The translations under genes and the position numbers were made by a program. From the NCBI GenBank assembly GCA_001275005.1, contig JWZX01002889.1, positions 1-17,451 of the forward strand: a DNA stretch of 17,451 bases. The letters run 5' to 3'. Source of the DNA: Chrysochromulina tobinii (taxonomy: Eukaryota > Haptophyta > Prymnesiales > Chrysochromulinaceae). Numbering within the stretch: the first letter of the stretch is position 1; every line of letters begins with the position of its first letter. Positions 9,048-16,542 of this stretch are shown here, piece by piece. Below the pieces are notes generated by a model that saw only the letters and a program-made list of their open reading frames with translations, did not search any database and was not told the origin of the DNA.

Positions 9048-9815
9048 CTAGCCGAAGACGAACGAGGAGGCCTGCCCTCGCGACTGCTGCCGCGCCTGCT
9101 GGGCGTTGAGCAACTTGGCGCCGCCGCCCGCCGCCAGGTAGCTGGGCACGCGTTCATCCCACTGGTCGTAGCCGCCGCCGTTTAGGGATACGACCACATG
9201 CTTGGCCGGAACCTGTTGCTGCGCTGGCGCTGGGCTGCCCCGCTGCTGCTGCGGGCCTCGGCCGGGTCGCTGCAGCTGCTTTTGCGCTTGCGAGTAGCCG
9301 GGGGCTGGCGGCGCCGGCGCCGGCGGCTCAGGCGTCTTTGGCAGCAGTCCCAAGCGCTGCTTGGCCGCGATCTCGGCGGCCTCATTCTGGGCCGCCAGCC
9401 GTCCAATGTTGCGCGAGTGCTGCTCCCAGTTGTCGAGCGTGATGCCGTTGAAATTGGGCACGTCGCTCTGCTCGACCTTCGCCAGCTTTGCAAGGAAGTC
9501 ACCGCCGGGGCCGAGTGGCGGCGGAGGACCCTGCTGGCCTCGCATGGGCTGTGATTGGCGCTGCGCCTTGGCCATCATCAGATGGTCGCCTTGGGTCATT
9601 TGCTGCTGCGGCATGGCGGCGCGCTGCTGCATCATCATCATCATCTGCTGCTGCACGGCGCCGCCGGGCACGCCAGGACGCAGCTGTTGGGCCGGCGGCT
9701 GGAACGGCTGAGGTGGCATGGCAGGACGCTGCTGCGGGACCTGCTGTTGGAGAGGCTGAGGCGGCATGCCAGGGCGCAGCTGTTGGACCTGCTGTTGGAG
9801 AGGCTGAGCCGGCAT
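9048..9815 (-). CDS. Glutamine/proline/methionine-rich protein with 16-residue repeats
   Basis: About 255 residues, family not recognised. The N-terminus has three 16-residue repeats of the form MPPQPLQQQVPQQRPA, then a run of five Met after a Gln run, then Gln- and Pro-rich sequence. A less biased central stretch (GGDFLAKLAKVEQSDVPNF, then LDNWEQHSRNIGRLAAQN, then EIAAKQRLGLLP) may form a helix and looks the most conserved. The C-terminus is Ala/Gln-rich and ends ASSFVFG. Such composition is common in nuclear transcription or RNA-binding factors, but no domain supports that. The ATG at 9813-9815 follows TTTTACAG on the minus strand, which looks like a 3' splice site, so an upstream exon is likely. 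The frame is open to 10139. Confidence 0.6.
   Translation of the reverse strand: MPAQPLQQQVQQLRPGMPPQPLQQQVPQQRPAMPPQPFQPPAQQLRPGVPGGAVQQQMMMMMQQRAAMPQQQMTQGDHLMMAKAQRQSQPMRGQQGPPPPLGPGGDFLAKLAKVEQSDVPNFNGITLDNWEQHSRNIGRLAAQNEAAEIAAKQRLGLLPKTPEPPAPAPPAPGYSQAQKQLQRPGRGPQQQRGSPAPAQQQVPAKHVVVSLNGGGYDQWDERVPSYLAAGGGAKLLNAQQARQQSRGQASSFVFG
9672..9815 (-). repeat. Three 48-bp tandem repeats in the Q-rich gene
   Basis: Each unit encodes MP-(A/P)-QP-(L/F)-Q followed by a Gln-rich stretch and RPG or RPA. The units are in frame and similar at the DNA level, showing expansion by unit duplication. Confidence 0.8.
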
Positions 9816-10334
9816 CCTGTAAAAGCTACCCCTGTTTTTCGCCGAATCGGCGGTCGAGGCCGACCGAACCGTTTCGAGATCGCTTTTTTCGACAACAACT
9901 TCGGACTCATCCTTGGTCACGGCTACCCGCGCGCGCCCGCGGTGTTTTTGAACCGGGGAACGCAACGAGGACGCGACGCACTCGCAGCTCGTTGCGTGCC
10001 ATGTCCAACACACAACACACACCTCGCGATAAAACACAGCTGCAAAAACAGCTTCGAAGATGCGCACGCGCACACACCAAACGCACGTCATCGGAAAGCG
10101 CCCACGAAGTTCAGCCGCGTCCGCGCTGCCTAGCCGCACGTCAACACACTCGTTGCCTCTGCGGTATCATTCCTCGGTTCTCCTGCCAATCATATGCCTC
10201 TGCCAAACACGCCTCCGCCCATCGCCTTGCTCCTCGTCTTGCCCCCCCACCCCCTCTTAACCCCCTCTGCTTCTGCCGCTCACAGCGATGCCTGCGACGC
10301 ATTACTGCCCCATGGGTCGGTACTCAGCGACGCA
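9816..10334. other. Region upstream of the Q-rich gene
   Basis: The first part, 9816-9930, may be intron or 5' coding exon of the Q-rich gene: it reads VTKDESEVVVEKSDLETVRS in the open frame, but ends in an acceptor-like TTTTACAG. It also holds a small hairpin (CGGTCG 9851-9856 with CGACCG 9861-9866). The rest is C-rich (runs near 10240-10265) and reaches the 3' end of the next gene, including one copy of a 33-bp duplication. Confidence 0.45.
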
Positions 10335-10359
10335 TTACTGTCCCATGGGTCGGTACTCA
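10294..10359. repeat. 33-bp tandem duplication spanning a stop codon
   Basis: Units 10294-10326 and 10327-10359 differ at one base. The second holds the C-terminal codons and TAA stop (10335-10337) of the UVR membrane-protein gene; the first, in its 3' untranslated region, is an in-frame copy with its own TAA. Since 33 is a multiple of three, stop read-through would add one further copy of the protein end. Confidence 0.9.
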
Positions 10360-11423
10360 GCCGACGGATACGCGCCTGCAGCATCCTTGGTCGGATGGAC
10401 AAAGGTTTTCTCGATGGTCCCTGCGATGTTGTGCAGTGCCTTCTCAACCTCATAGTAGCCCACCTCCGCAACATGAGCAGCTTGAGTTCCCGATGCGCTT
10501 GAGCCTCGCACAAACGAAGCCACAATGAGGACGAGAAGCAATGCTGCTGCGGCTGCAACGAGCGGCGCAAACGGGACCGACCATGATGGAGCGCGTGCAT
10601 CGACGAAAGGCTGGGCAATGAGCAGGCTGAAAAAGGACACATCCGGCTGCATGGCCTTGAGCTCGGCTTGGAGCCTGGCAGCGGTGGCATAGTCTTGGTC
10701 CTCGACGGCTTTCTTGATGGCCGCCTTGAGCTCAGCGATACGCGACGCGTTCTCCTGCGCCTTTGGCTCCTCTTGCAGATTCTTAAGCTCGGCTTGGAGC
10801 CTGGCAGCGGTCTTATAGTCCTCGGAATCGACAGCTTGCTTGATGGCTTCCTTCAGCTCAGCGATACGCGCCGCGGTCCGCTGCTGCTCCGTTGCCCTGG
10901 AATCGGCTCCGTCATCAGACCGCGGCGAGTCGTACGGAGCCTGGATACGCACGCCTCCGCAGAAGGTACCCTGCACCATCGCCTGTCCCTTGCCGCACGA
11001 ATAGCTTGGGATGGTGCCATCGCTGCACTCGATGCAAATCCCGGTGTTGCCCGGTTGACCCTTGCTCCACACGGACACCCCGTTGATTTTCGTCTCCGTC
11101 GGCTCTCCCGGCTTGTTGCATGAGGACGCCAGGAGGTTCTCGCACGTCTTCGGAAGGCATTCTTTCCCGACCGCGATGGTATGCTTCGGGCAGCACTGGG
11201 CCGATGATGTGCACTGCCCCTCTTCGCAGCACGATCCGCCGCACGCCTCCTGACCCATCGAGCAGCAGACGCCTTCGGAACAGGTGTTCATGAACTTGCA
11301 GCACATGGTGCCGCAGCAGGTCTCCATAAAATCGCATTCGTGCGATCCGCACTTGGGTCCCCACGAGTCCCATTTCGCGGCAATTTGCGGCAGCGCGGCC
11401 AGGAGACACAGGAAGCGAGCCAT
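10335..11423 (-). CDS. Type I membrane protein, Cys-rich ectodomain with two UVR motifs
   Basis: 362 residues from the ATG at 11421-11423, chosen because it opens a signal peptide (MARFLCLLAALPQIAA); the frame is open 20 codons further. Residues 25-155 hold 22 cysteines, including CC pairs at 36-37, 41-42, 53-54, 65-66 and 77-78, a granulin-like but not standard spacing. Two UVR motifs follow at about 186-218 (ARIAELKEAIKQAVDSEDY, then AARLQAEL) and 228-258. A transmembrane helix lies at about 284-305 (PLVAAAAALLLVLIVASFV), then a 57-residue tail. UVR motifs are known from UvrB, UvrC, ClpC/McsA and plastid EXECUTER proteins as helical-hairpin interaction modules. Here, the predicted topology puts them on the luminal or outer side. 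Function is unknown; a receptor or adhesion role is only a guess. Confidence 0.8.
   Translation of the reverse strand: MARFLCLLAALPQIAAKWDSWGPKCGSHECDFMETCCGTMCCKFMNTCSEGVCCSMGQEACGGSCCEEGQCTSSAQCCPKHTIAVGKECLPKTCENLLASSCNKPGEPTETKINGVSVWSKGQPGNTGICIECSDGTIPSYSCGKGQAMVQGTFCGGVRIQAPYDSPRSDDGADSRATEQQRTAARIAELKEAIKQAVDSEDYKTAARLQAELKNLQEEPKAQENASRIAELKAAIKKAVEDQDYATAARLQAELKAMQPDVSFFSLLIAQPFVDARAPSWSVPFAPLVAAAAALLLVLIVASFVRGSSASGTQAAHVAEVGYYEVEKALHNIAGTIEKTFVHPTKDAAGAYPSAEYRPMGQ
10657..10874 (-). repeat. Duplicated UVR-coding segment
   Basis: Copies 10657-10748 and 10783-10874 are similar over about 92 bp at a period of 126 bp. Each encodes one UVR motif (RIAELK..I..AV...DY.TAARLQAELK). High DNA similarity shows the second motif arose by local duplication within this gene. 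Confidence 0.85.
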
Positions 11424-11880
11424 CGTGATCGCAATCGGCGGAAGACCCCCGTCGTGTGGATGGACGGAGACCTGCGACGTCACTCGGTCTCAACTAAGTT
11501 CCGAGTGAAACGAAGAACACCGTGCGGGTGTGCCGGAAGTGTGAGAGGACCTCGTGCGACCTCTGACCAGCGGTTATCGGCCTAATCAACAATCAAGACT
11601 CATCATGACACATGAGCGCAGCCACAGTGGCGAGAGACGTGCGAGAGAGAGCACCCACGTGCAGGCGAAACTCAAGCCCAGGAGCTACCAGTGCTGCCTC
11701 TCCTAAGGTGCCGCCTCTCCTCACTCCTGCTGGGCACACTGCTCATGCATTATACCATCGCCGCGCCCTCGGCGGCGATGAGACCAGCTCGGGAGTCGGG
11801 AGACTGCGGCTTGGGCAGGAGACTGTGGAGAGGGTCCTCAGGAGACTGCCCAGCCTCGGGAGACTGCCCTGCGGGAACGC
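11424..11880. other. Intergenic region between two minus-strand genes
   Basis: About 457 bp form the promoter of the UVR membrane-protein gene and the 3' flank of the EF-hand/ankyrin gene. It holds four copies of a GGAGACTG motif (11798-11866). No RNA gene or convincing reading frame was found. Confidence 0.55.
11798..11866. repeat. Four spaced GGAGACTG repeats
   Basis: GGAGACTG recurs near 11799, 11818, 11840 and 11858, about 19-22 bp apart, ending just past the stop of the EF-hand/ankyrin gene. On the coding strand it reads CAGTCTCC. It may be a degenerate minisatellite or a 3' UTR element. Confidence 0.7.
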
Positions 11881-13149
11881 CTACGGCAATTCGCGTGACA
11901 TCGACTTGCGTCGGCTCCGGTAAGCCGCGCGCTGCGCCAGCTCCACCTCCGCTGCCTTGTCGAGCATGGCTTTGGCGTTCGGGCGGTTCGCCTTCTCGGC
12001 GAGTGCGGCGGCGGTGAGGGCCTGCGGACACGTGTCCTTGATGAGCGGGTCCGCGCCCTTGTTGAGAAGCAGCTGCACGAAGGGAGGATCCAGCGAGGCC
12101 TGGTCGCAACGCATGGCCGCAACATGCAGCGGCGTGCGCCCATCCTTATCCGGGTGGTTGACGAGCATGCGTACGGCGAGGGTGGAGAAGGCGTGCTTGA
12201 CCATGTACATGAAGATGGACTGCGCAGCCTCATAGCTGCCGCCGTGCGCGGCGCAGTGCAGCACGTTCCAATTATTGGTGGTCGACTCGGCATACATGTC
12301 GGCCGTGCAGCTCAGGATGAGATCGACTGTCTTGACTTGCTTGTCTCGGTACTTTTGGATCTTCTCGGCGTCACCCTCGATGGAGTTGAGGTAGGCAATG
12401 TTGCCCTCGACGGCGATCATGAGTGGCGTCTTGCCATCCTTGTTCTGCGAGTTCATGTCCGCTGTCGCGATGTCCTTACCGCTCTTGGGATCGTTGAGCA
12501 CTATCTCATACACGCGCTTGACCATCTGGAACTCGTGGTTACGAGCGAGCTTGTGCAGCGGCATCTCGCGCTTCTCGGGATCCTCGATGCGCACGTTCAC
12601 CTTGGGCGTCTCCCATGTGCCAAGCACGCCCGGATCTGGCGGCGGCTTCCAACCCAGCAGCTCCATTGCCTTGTCGCGGTCCACCTTCGGCTCGATCATC
12701 TCGCACGCCTCCATGAAATCGAACTCGCTGCCACTGCTGTCCTTCTTGATGACGGTCACGCCCACGCGCGCGCCGGTGCCGATGCGCCTGGACAGCGTGA
12801 GCTTCTTCTTCTCCGCCTCTTCCGCCTTCAGCTTCTCCTTTTCCTCGTACATCTTGGTCGAGAGCTCGAGCATGGCCAGGATGTCTTCGTCGGACATCTC
12901 CTTCTTGGCCCTGGCGCCCGACTCGGCATCGCCGACGCTCACGCCGAAGTACTCGCACAACTCGCTGAACTGCAGGATCCCGTCACCGTTGTTGTCAATC
13001 ATCTTCCACATCTTCTCGAAGGCGTCCGATGCAATGCCCATGGCACGCTCGCAGTACTCTTTGAACTCTTCCTTACTGACGTCCTGGTTGCCGTCCTTGT
13101 CGAGCAGGGCCATCATCTCGGCCAGATCATCGACGGTGAAATCCGCCAT
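11881..13149 (-). CDS. EF-hand and ankyrin-repeat protein
   Basis: 422 residues from the ATG at 13147-13149 (MADFTVDDLAEMMALLDKDG); the frame is open 46 codons further, but that part lacks any domain. Two EF-hands lie at the N-terminus: loops 17-28 (DKDGNQDVSKEE) and 52-63 (DNNGDGILQFSE), both with acidic residues at positions 1, 3 or 5, and Glu at 12, so both should bind calcium. A charged helical stretch follows at about 97-116 (MYEEKEKLKAEEAEKKK). Ankyrin repeats are seen at about 238-270 (DGKTPLMIAVEGN), 293-330 (NWNVLHCAAHGG), 336-366 (DGRTPLHVAAMR, LLLNKGADPL) and a weaker one to 397. The tail is basic. It is probably a soluble cytosolic Ca2+ sensor that binds partners through its ankyrin face. 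Partner unknown. It is divergent from the next gene. Confidence 0.88.
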   Translation of the reverse strand: MADFTVDDLAEMMALLDKDGNQDVSKEEFKEYCERAMGIASDAFEKMWKMIDNNGDGILQFSELCEYFGVSVGDAESGARAKKEMSDEDILAMLELSTKMYEEKEKLKAEEAEKKKLTLSRRIGTGARVGVTVIKKDSSGSEFDFMEACEMIEPKVDRDKAMELLGWKPPPDPGVLGTWETPKVNVRIEDPEKREMPLHKLARNHEFQMVKRVYEIVLNDPKSGKDIATADMNSQNKDGKTPLMIAVEGNIAYLNSIEGDAEKIQKYRDKQVKTVDLILSCTADMYAESTTNNWNVLHCAAHGGSYEAAQSIFMYMVKHAFSTLAVRMLVNHPDKDGRTPLHVAAMRCDQASLDPPFVQLLLNKGADPLIKDTCPQALTAAALAEKANRPNAKAMLDKAAEVELAQRAAYRSRRKSMSRELP

Positions 13150-13439
13150 CGTCGTTCGCGATTGGCCCGCGAGGTCGAGAAAGAAGTCGACAGAAAGACC
13201 TCGGACGCAGAGACCGGGATGTAACGAGTTTCGTGGCGAAACCACCAAATGGCTAGTAACGTTACCTGGTCGCGAACAGCCTGGCAAGCGGTAGGGGGAG
13301 TTTGGGTGGGTCTGCGCGCGACGCCCGCGTGGAAACGTCTCGCTATCACTACCATAGGTTCCTAGTAGTCTCGCGCCTCGGGGCGGCTTGTGAATGGTTG
13401 ACAGTCCGTCCCTTCCAGTCGCGCGAACGCCTCGGGTCC
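13150..13439. promoter_or_regulatory. Divergent promoter between two EF-hand genes
   Basis: 290 bp separate the start codons of two genes running away from each other. It holds a hairpin GTTTCG-TGG-CGAAAC at 13228-13242 and a perfect palindrome GTAACGTTAC at 13256-13265. Either may bind a regulator serving both sides. No clear TATA box is seen. Confidence 0.5.
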
Positions 13440-15896
13440 ATGCAAAGCTTCTTCCGCGGTGGACGACCTTCGTCCGGGACCAGCGACAGCACCTCCAACG
13501 ATTTCCGGAACGTGCTCACCGTCCCAAGGCCGTCCATTGAATTGTAAGCACCCTTACTGCACGGCCAGGGCAACGTCTCTGAGCCGCCTGCGTCCTGTCC
13601 GCCGCTCGCAGGTACCTCGAATTCTGGCGCTCACTGGACAATGAGGCGAATGCCAACAGCTTCCTATCGGCCCTCGCCAAGCACGTTACGGACAAGAACA
13701 GCCGCGGGAGCGCCTCGGACACGCCGGGCGTGTCAAACGGCTCGGTGCTGCACACGATGTTGCTGCTGGTGCTCTACTCGCCCGTGTCCATCGATGGCAA
13801 GGGCGGCGTCAGCCACTGGCTCAAACAAAGCCTCTCCACCAAGGGCAGCCCTGCCAAGGATGCGGAGCGTCCCGACGGGCCGGTGCACTACAAGTCGATC
13901 ATGGCGCTGGTGGGGCGGCGGGTGTACGAGTCGCCGGAGTTGGTGACGAAGGTGCAGCGGTGCAGCGATGTGACCGCCGCGGGCAGCTACGACTTTGACG
14001 ATGTCATCCATGGCGGCGAGGCTGCCACTTCGCTGCTTTTGACTTTCTGAGGCAGCGGCTGCAGGCCAACCAAGGCGTGGCCACGGTGCTGTCAACGCTG
14101 CGCGGGATCCGCATGCAAATGCTCACCACGGCGCCCTTTCCCCACAGGTGCTGTCAACGCTGCGCGGGATCCTGTCGCTTGGGCCGATGCTGATCCCGCA
14201 GCACAAGGTGCTCGCGCTGCTGCACATGCTGAGCGAGCTCCTCCTCGTATGCCAGACCTTCACCGACGAGGAGCTCAAGAAGGTGCTCCCGACGCCTCGG
14301 CTGGGGACTCGGCAGATGACATGAGGACGGCGCGGCTGCCGCCACTCTCGCTGAGGGAGCTCGTGGCTGAGGCATCGTCTTCGGTGAGCGAGATCTGTGC
14401 CGCCGCCGAGCAGGTAGGGAGCCGGCGCTACAAGTATGATATGCCCCTGCTGTCCGCGCTGCACGAGCGTCTTCGGGAGCGCGAGGGTCCTTATCAGGCG
14501 GGGCTGCCGGCGCTGCGTGTTTGCGTCGCGGGAGGTGACAATGTATTGCATCGGCTGGTACAGGCGTACGTAGTGCTGCGCTGCGCCTACCCCCGTTTGT
14601 GCCCCGCGGAGGCCATCCGCGTCTTCCTCGTGCCCATCGGCCGCCGCCACTCTATGGCTGCCTACGTGGCCTCGCACGACGGCTGGTACCGGCGGCACAT
14701 CTACGCGCCGCACTACGCGGGCCAACCGACGGTACCGCACCTGCTCGTGCCTGGCATAGCGCCAATCGGGAGCTGCCACAAGCTCCGTCCCGAGGAGGCC
14801 GAGATTGTCCCCGAGATTGTCCCCGAGATTGTCCACAAGCTTCGTCCCGAGGAGGCCGAGGAGGAGCTCAACCAAGAGGAGGAGGAGCTCAAGGAGGCCT
14901 TCCGCGTCTTCGACAAGGACGGCAACGGCTTCATCTCGGCGGCTGAGCTCCGCCACATCATGGCCAACCTCGGCGAGAAGCTCACCGACGAGGGGGTCGA
15001 TGAGATGATCCGCGAGGCCGACATTTACGGCAACGGCCAGATCAACTACGAGGAGTTCGTCAAAGCTGAGCTACGGCTTTCCATCGCGCGCAGTCTCAAG
15101 GACGGAGGCGGCGGCAGCTGCTGCGGCGGCGGCCTCAACACTACAATTTCGGCCAGGGAGCGAGCGGCGGTGGGGACGGCGGAGGCGCCGCTGCGCGCGT
15201 GCCTGGCAGAGTACCTGCGCTCCGCGCACGCGGTCGTGCCTCTCGTGCTCTTCGAGGTCTCATTGTGGCTCATCACGCCACCCGAGATTGCCAAGGCCAT
15301 CTCCGAAAGGGATACGAGCGCCCTCTCGGCTCAACGGCCCGGTGAGCCGCCCTCTCTAACCGTCGCCTTCTGTGCGTCGCTCGAGGTGGTGGCCGCTGCA
15401 GACGCGCCCGCCGGCACGGGGAAGGGCGAATCCAGCGGCACCGCGCTCCCAGCCCACCTCGTGTACAATCTGATCGACCCTTTGGGAGTCGAAGGCGCCG
15501 GGCTCACCGCGATGACGGGCTCGCTTCGCCAGCCTGAGCTTCCACACGCACGCGACTGATATGTGGCACTGCCCCTCGGATGGGCGGCTGCAGATGCGAT
15601 ATGCCGTCGCGGGCCGCTCGCAGCCCACGCGCGCCCCTCACCGCTACGTGCGCACAGCCGCCATTGGCGCGGTAGCGAGTAGCTCAGCAGCCGACGGCAA
15701 GCCCTCGCCCCGCGGCGCTGCGGTGGCTGGCAGCTCCGAGCGCTTCGGGGTTCTCGTCGACGGCGAGTACTATGGCCCGTTTACCTATGCACTCGTTGTG
15801 CCCTGCATCGCGCCTGGCGACACGGAGCCTCTCACGCTGCCCCTGACCACCTTCTTCCCCCTGTGTCCCCAATCGTCGACTGATGTGAGCCGCTGA
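13440..15896 (+). CDS. PACS-like sorting protein with embedded calmodulin C-lobe
   Basis: Three exons: 13440-13543, 13612-14085 and 14148-15896, with one-base frame breaks at about 14037-14040, 14303-14306 and 15517-15519. The N-terminal part ([32 protein letters not shown]) is not recognised. From about 14510 it follows the C-terminal half of PACS proteins: [20 protein letters not shown], then [10 protein letters not shown] with [11 protein letters not shown] (PACS: vRF.viPlG...arYl.s.D..Y), [27 protein letters not shown], and near the end [17 protein letters not shown] (PACS: lRVLIDGve..dv.fF). PACS proteins are cytosolic adaptors that sort cargo between Golgi, endosomes and mitochondria. 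Between two of these blocks sits a calmodulin C-lobe (14876-15064) preceded by a repeated acidic linker. The start ATG follows an open stretch without homology and is the likely one. The N-terminal half could still belong to another family. Confidence 0.68.
13544..13611 (+). other. Intron 1 of the PACS-like gene
   Basis: 68 bp, donor GTAAGC after GAATT, acceptor CGCTCGCAG. Splicing in phase 2 joins RPSIE-L to [13 protein letters not shown] in one frame, while the unspliced frame meets TAA at once at 13545-13547. Confidence 0.85.
14085..14172 (+). repeat. 26-bp direct repeat at the edge of an intron
   Basis: The same 26 bases occur at 14085-14110 and 14147-14172, 62 bp apart. The first copy starts at the intron donor, the second at the start of the next exon (encoding VLSTLRGI). 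The repeat is exact. Confidence 0.9.
14086..14147 (+). other. Intron 2 of the PACS-like gene
   Basis: 62 bp, weak donor GTGCTG, strong acceptor CTTTCCCCACAG, phase 0. Splicing joins QANQGVAT to [18 protein letters not shown] donor at 14111 was tested and gives the wrong frame, so the GT donor inside the first repeat copy is preferred. Confidence 0.6.
14777..14860 (+). repeat. Nested repeats forming an acidic linker
   Basis: A 27-bp unit (14777-14803) recurs at 14834-14860 with one change, each encoding HKLRPEEAE. Between them lie two and a half 12-bp units (14804-14833) encoding [10 protein letters not shown]. All lengths are multiples of three. The block ends 15 bp before the calmodulin-like segment. 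Confidence 0.92.
14876..15064 (+). other. Calmodulin C-lobe inserted in the PACS-like protein
   Basis: About 63 residues match calmodulin from its central helix to the end of EF-hand 4: [49 protein letters not shown] and [12 protein letters not shown]-3 has all its ligands (Asp 1, Asp 3, Asn 5, Glu 12). EF-4 reads [12 protein letters not shown], with Tyr in place of the position-3 Asp ligand, so its calcium binding is probably weakened. The N-lobe of calmodulin is absent. The frame is continuous with PACS-like sequence on both sides. Confidence 0.93.
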
Positions 15897-16263
15897 CTCT
15901 GCCTCTCTGAGCTGTCTCGCTCTGAGTGTGAGATCGTGTGCTGTGTCTGTGGATACGGTTCCCGTTTTTGGCCCGGCTGTGGGCGTGTCTCGAGAGAAGG
16001 ACACAAGGAAGAGGTCCGAACACGTACGGCTTTCGGATAACCGACAAGGTGGACGTACTGTCTGTAGCCCTTGCGTTTCCCAAATACTTGCGTATTCAAC
16101 GCGATCAATCGCACACGTAACTGTATTTTTATAAGTAACCCCCTCGCGGACCAGTAGTTCGGCCGGAGTATGCTATCAGAGACGGCAGAGACCAGAGTGC
16201 CAAAGCCATGCGAGAGTGCAGAGACATGAGACAACTCGCCGCATACAACTCGACTCGCTACAG
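15897..16263. other. Intergenic region between convergent genes
   Basis: 367 bp between the PACS-like gene and the small membrane-protein gene, noticeably less GC-rich than the coding parts. Nothing but 3' flanking sequence is recognised. Confidence 0.5.
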
Positions 16264-16542
16264 TCATGACCACTTATGTACGGTGATAACACCTAACATA
16301 GCAACAGTTGTGATCACAAAGGTGAGAACAATACATGCTAAAACAATACATGGGCCTCCACCTGCACTCAAGATATCGTCATTCAGCCGCCGTCCAGAGC
16401 TGGACAGAGTGCGCCGTCCAGAGCTCAACGAAGTATCGGGGTCCTCGTCCGAATCATCGATGTCATCGAATTCCTCATCCGAACTGTCCATCACGTGCGC
16501 ACTTTGCTTGCCTGCGGCTGCAGAATGGCGACGCGGCACCAT
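16264..16542 (-). CDS. Small acidic protein with a C-terminal membrane anchor
   Basis: 92 residues, family not recognised. The N-terminus is basic, followed by an acidic stretch (MDSSDEEFDDIDDSDEDPD, residues 18-36), a repeated SSGRRTL / SSGRRL basic motif, and a single hydrophobic helix at about 65-88 (CIVLACIVLTFVITTVAMLG). Only four residues (HKWS) follow, so it is a tail-anchored protein with the acidic part in the cytosol. SNARE-like or organelle-surface roles fit this shape, but no heptad pattern supports SNARE. Upstream on the minus strand a TAG precedes the ATG, and pyrimidine-rich AG sites (near 16587 and 16551) suggest possible 5' exons. M18 at 16491 is an alternative start. Confidence 0.55.
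   Translation of the reverse strand: MVPRRHSAAAGKQSAHVMDSSDEEFDDIDDSDEDPDTSLSSGRRTLSSSGRRLNDDILSAGGGPCIVLACIVLTFVITTVAMLGVITVHKWS
16388..16425. repeat. Direct repeat in the small membrane-protein gene
   Basis: CGCCGTCCAGAGCT occurs at 16388-16401 and 16412-16425, period 24 bp, giving the duplicated SSGRR motif in the protein. In-frame duplication. Confidence 0.85.

Noticed and set aside
12124-13224. 366-codon plus-strand frame opposite the EF-hand/ankyrin gene
   Set aside because: It is the antisense shadow of a gene with clear EF-hands and ankyrin repeats; its His/Leu-rich content is what the complement of GC-ending codons gives.
14111-14147. GC-AG intron inside the repeat region of the PACS-like gene
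   Set aside because: Such introns are frequent in some haptophytes, but joining here shifts the frame and loses the conserved-looking sequence, while the GT donor at 14086 keeps it.
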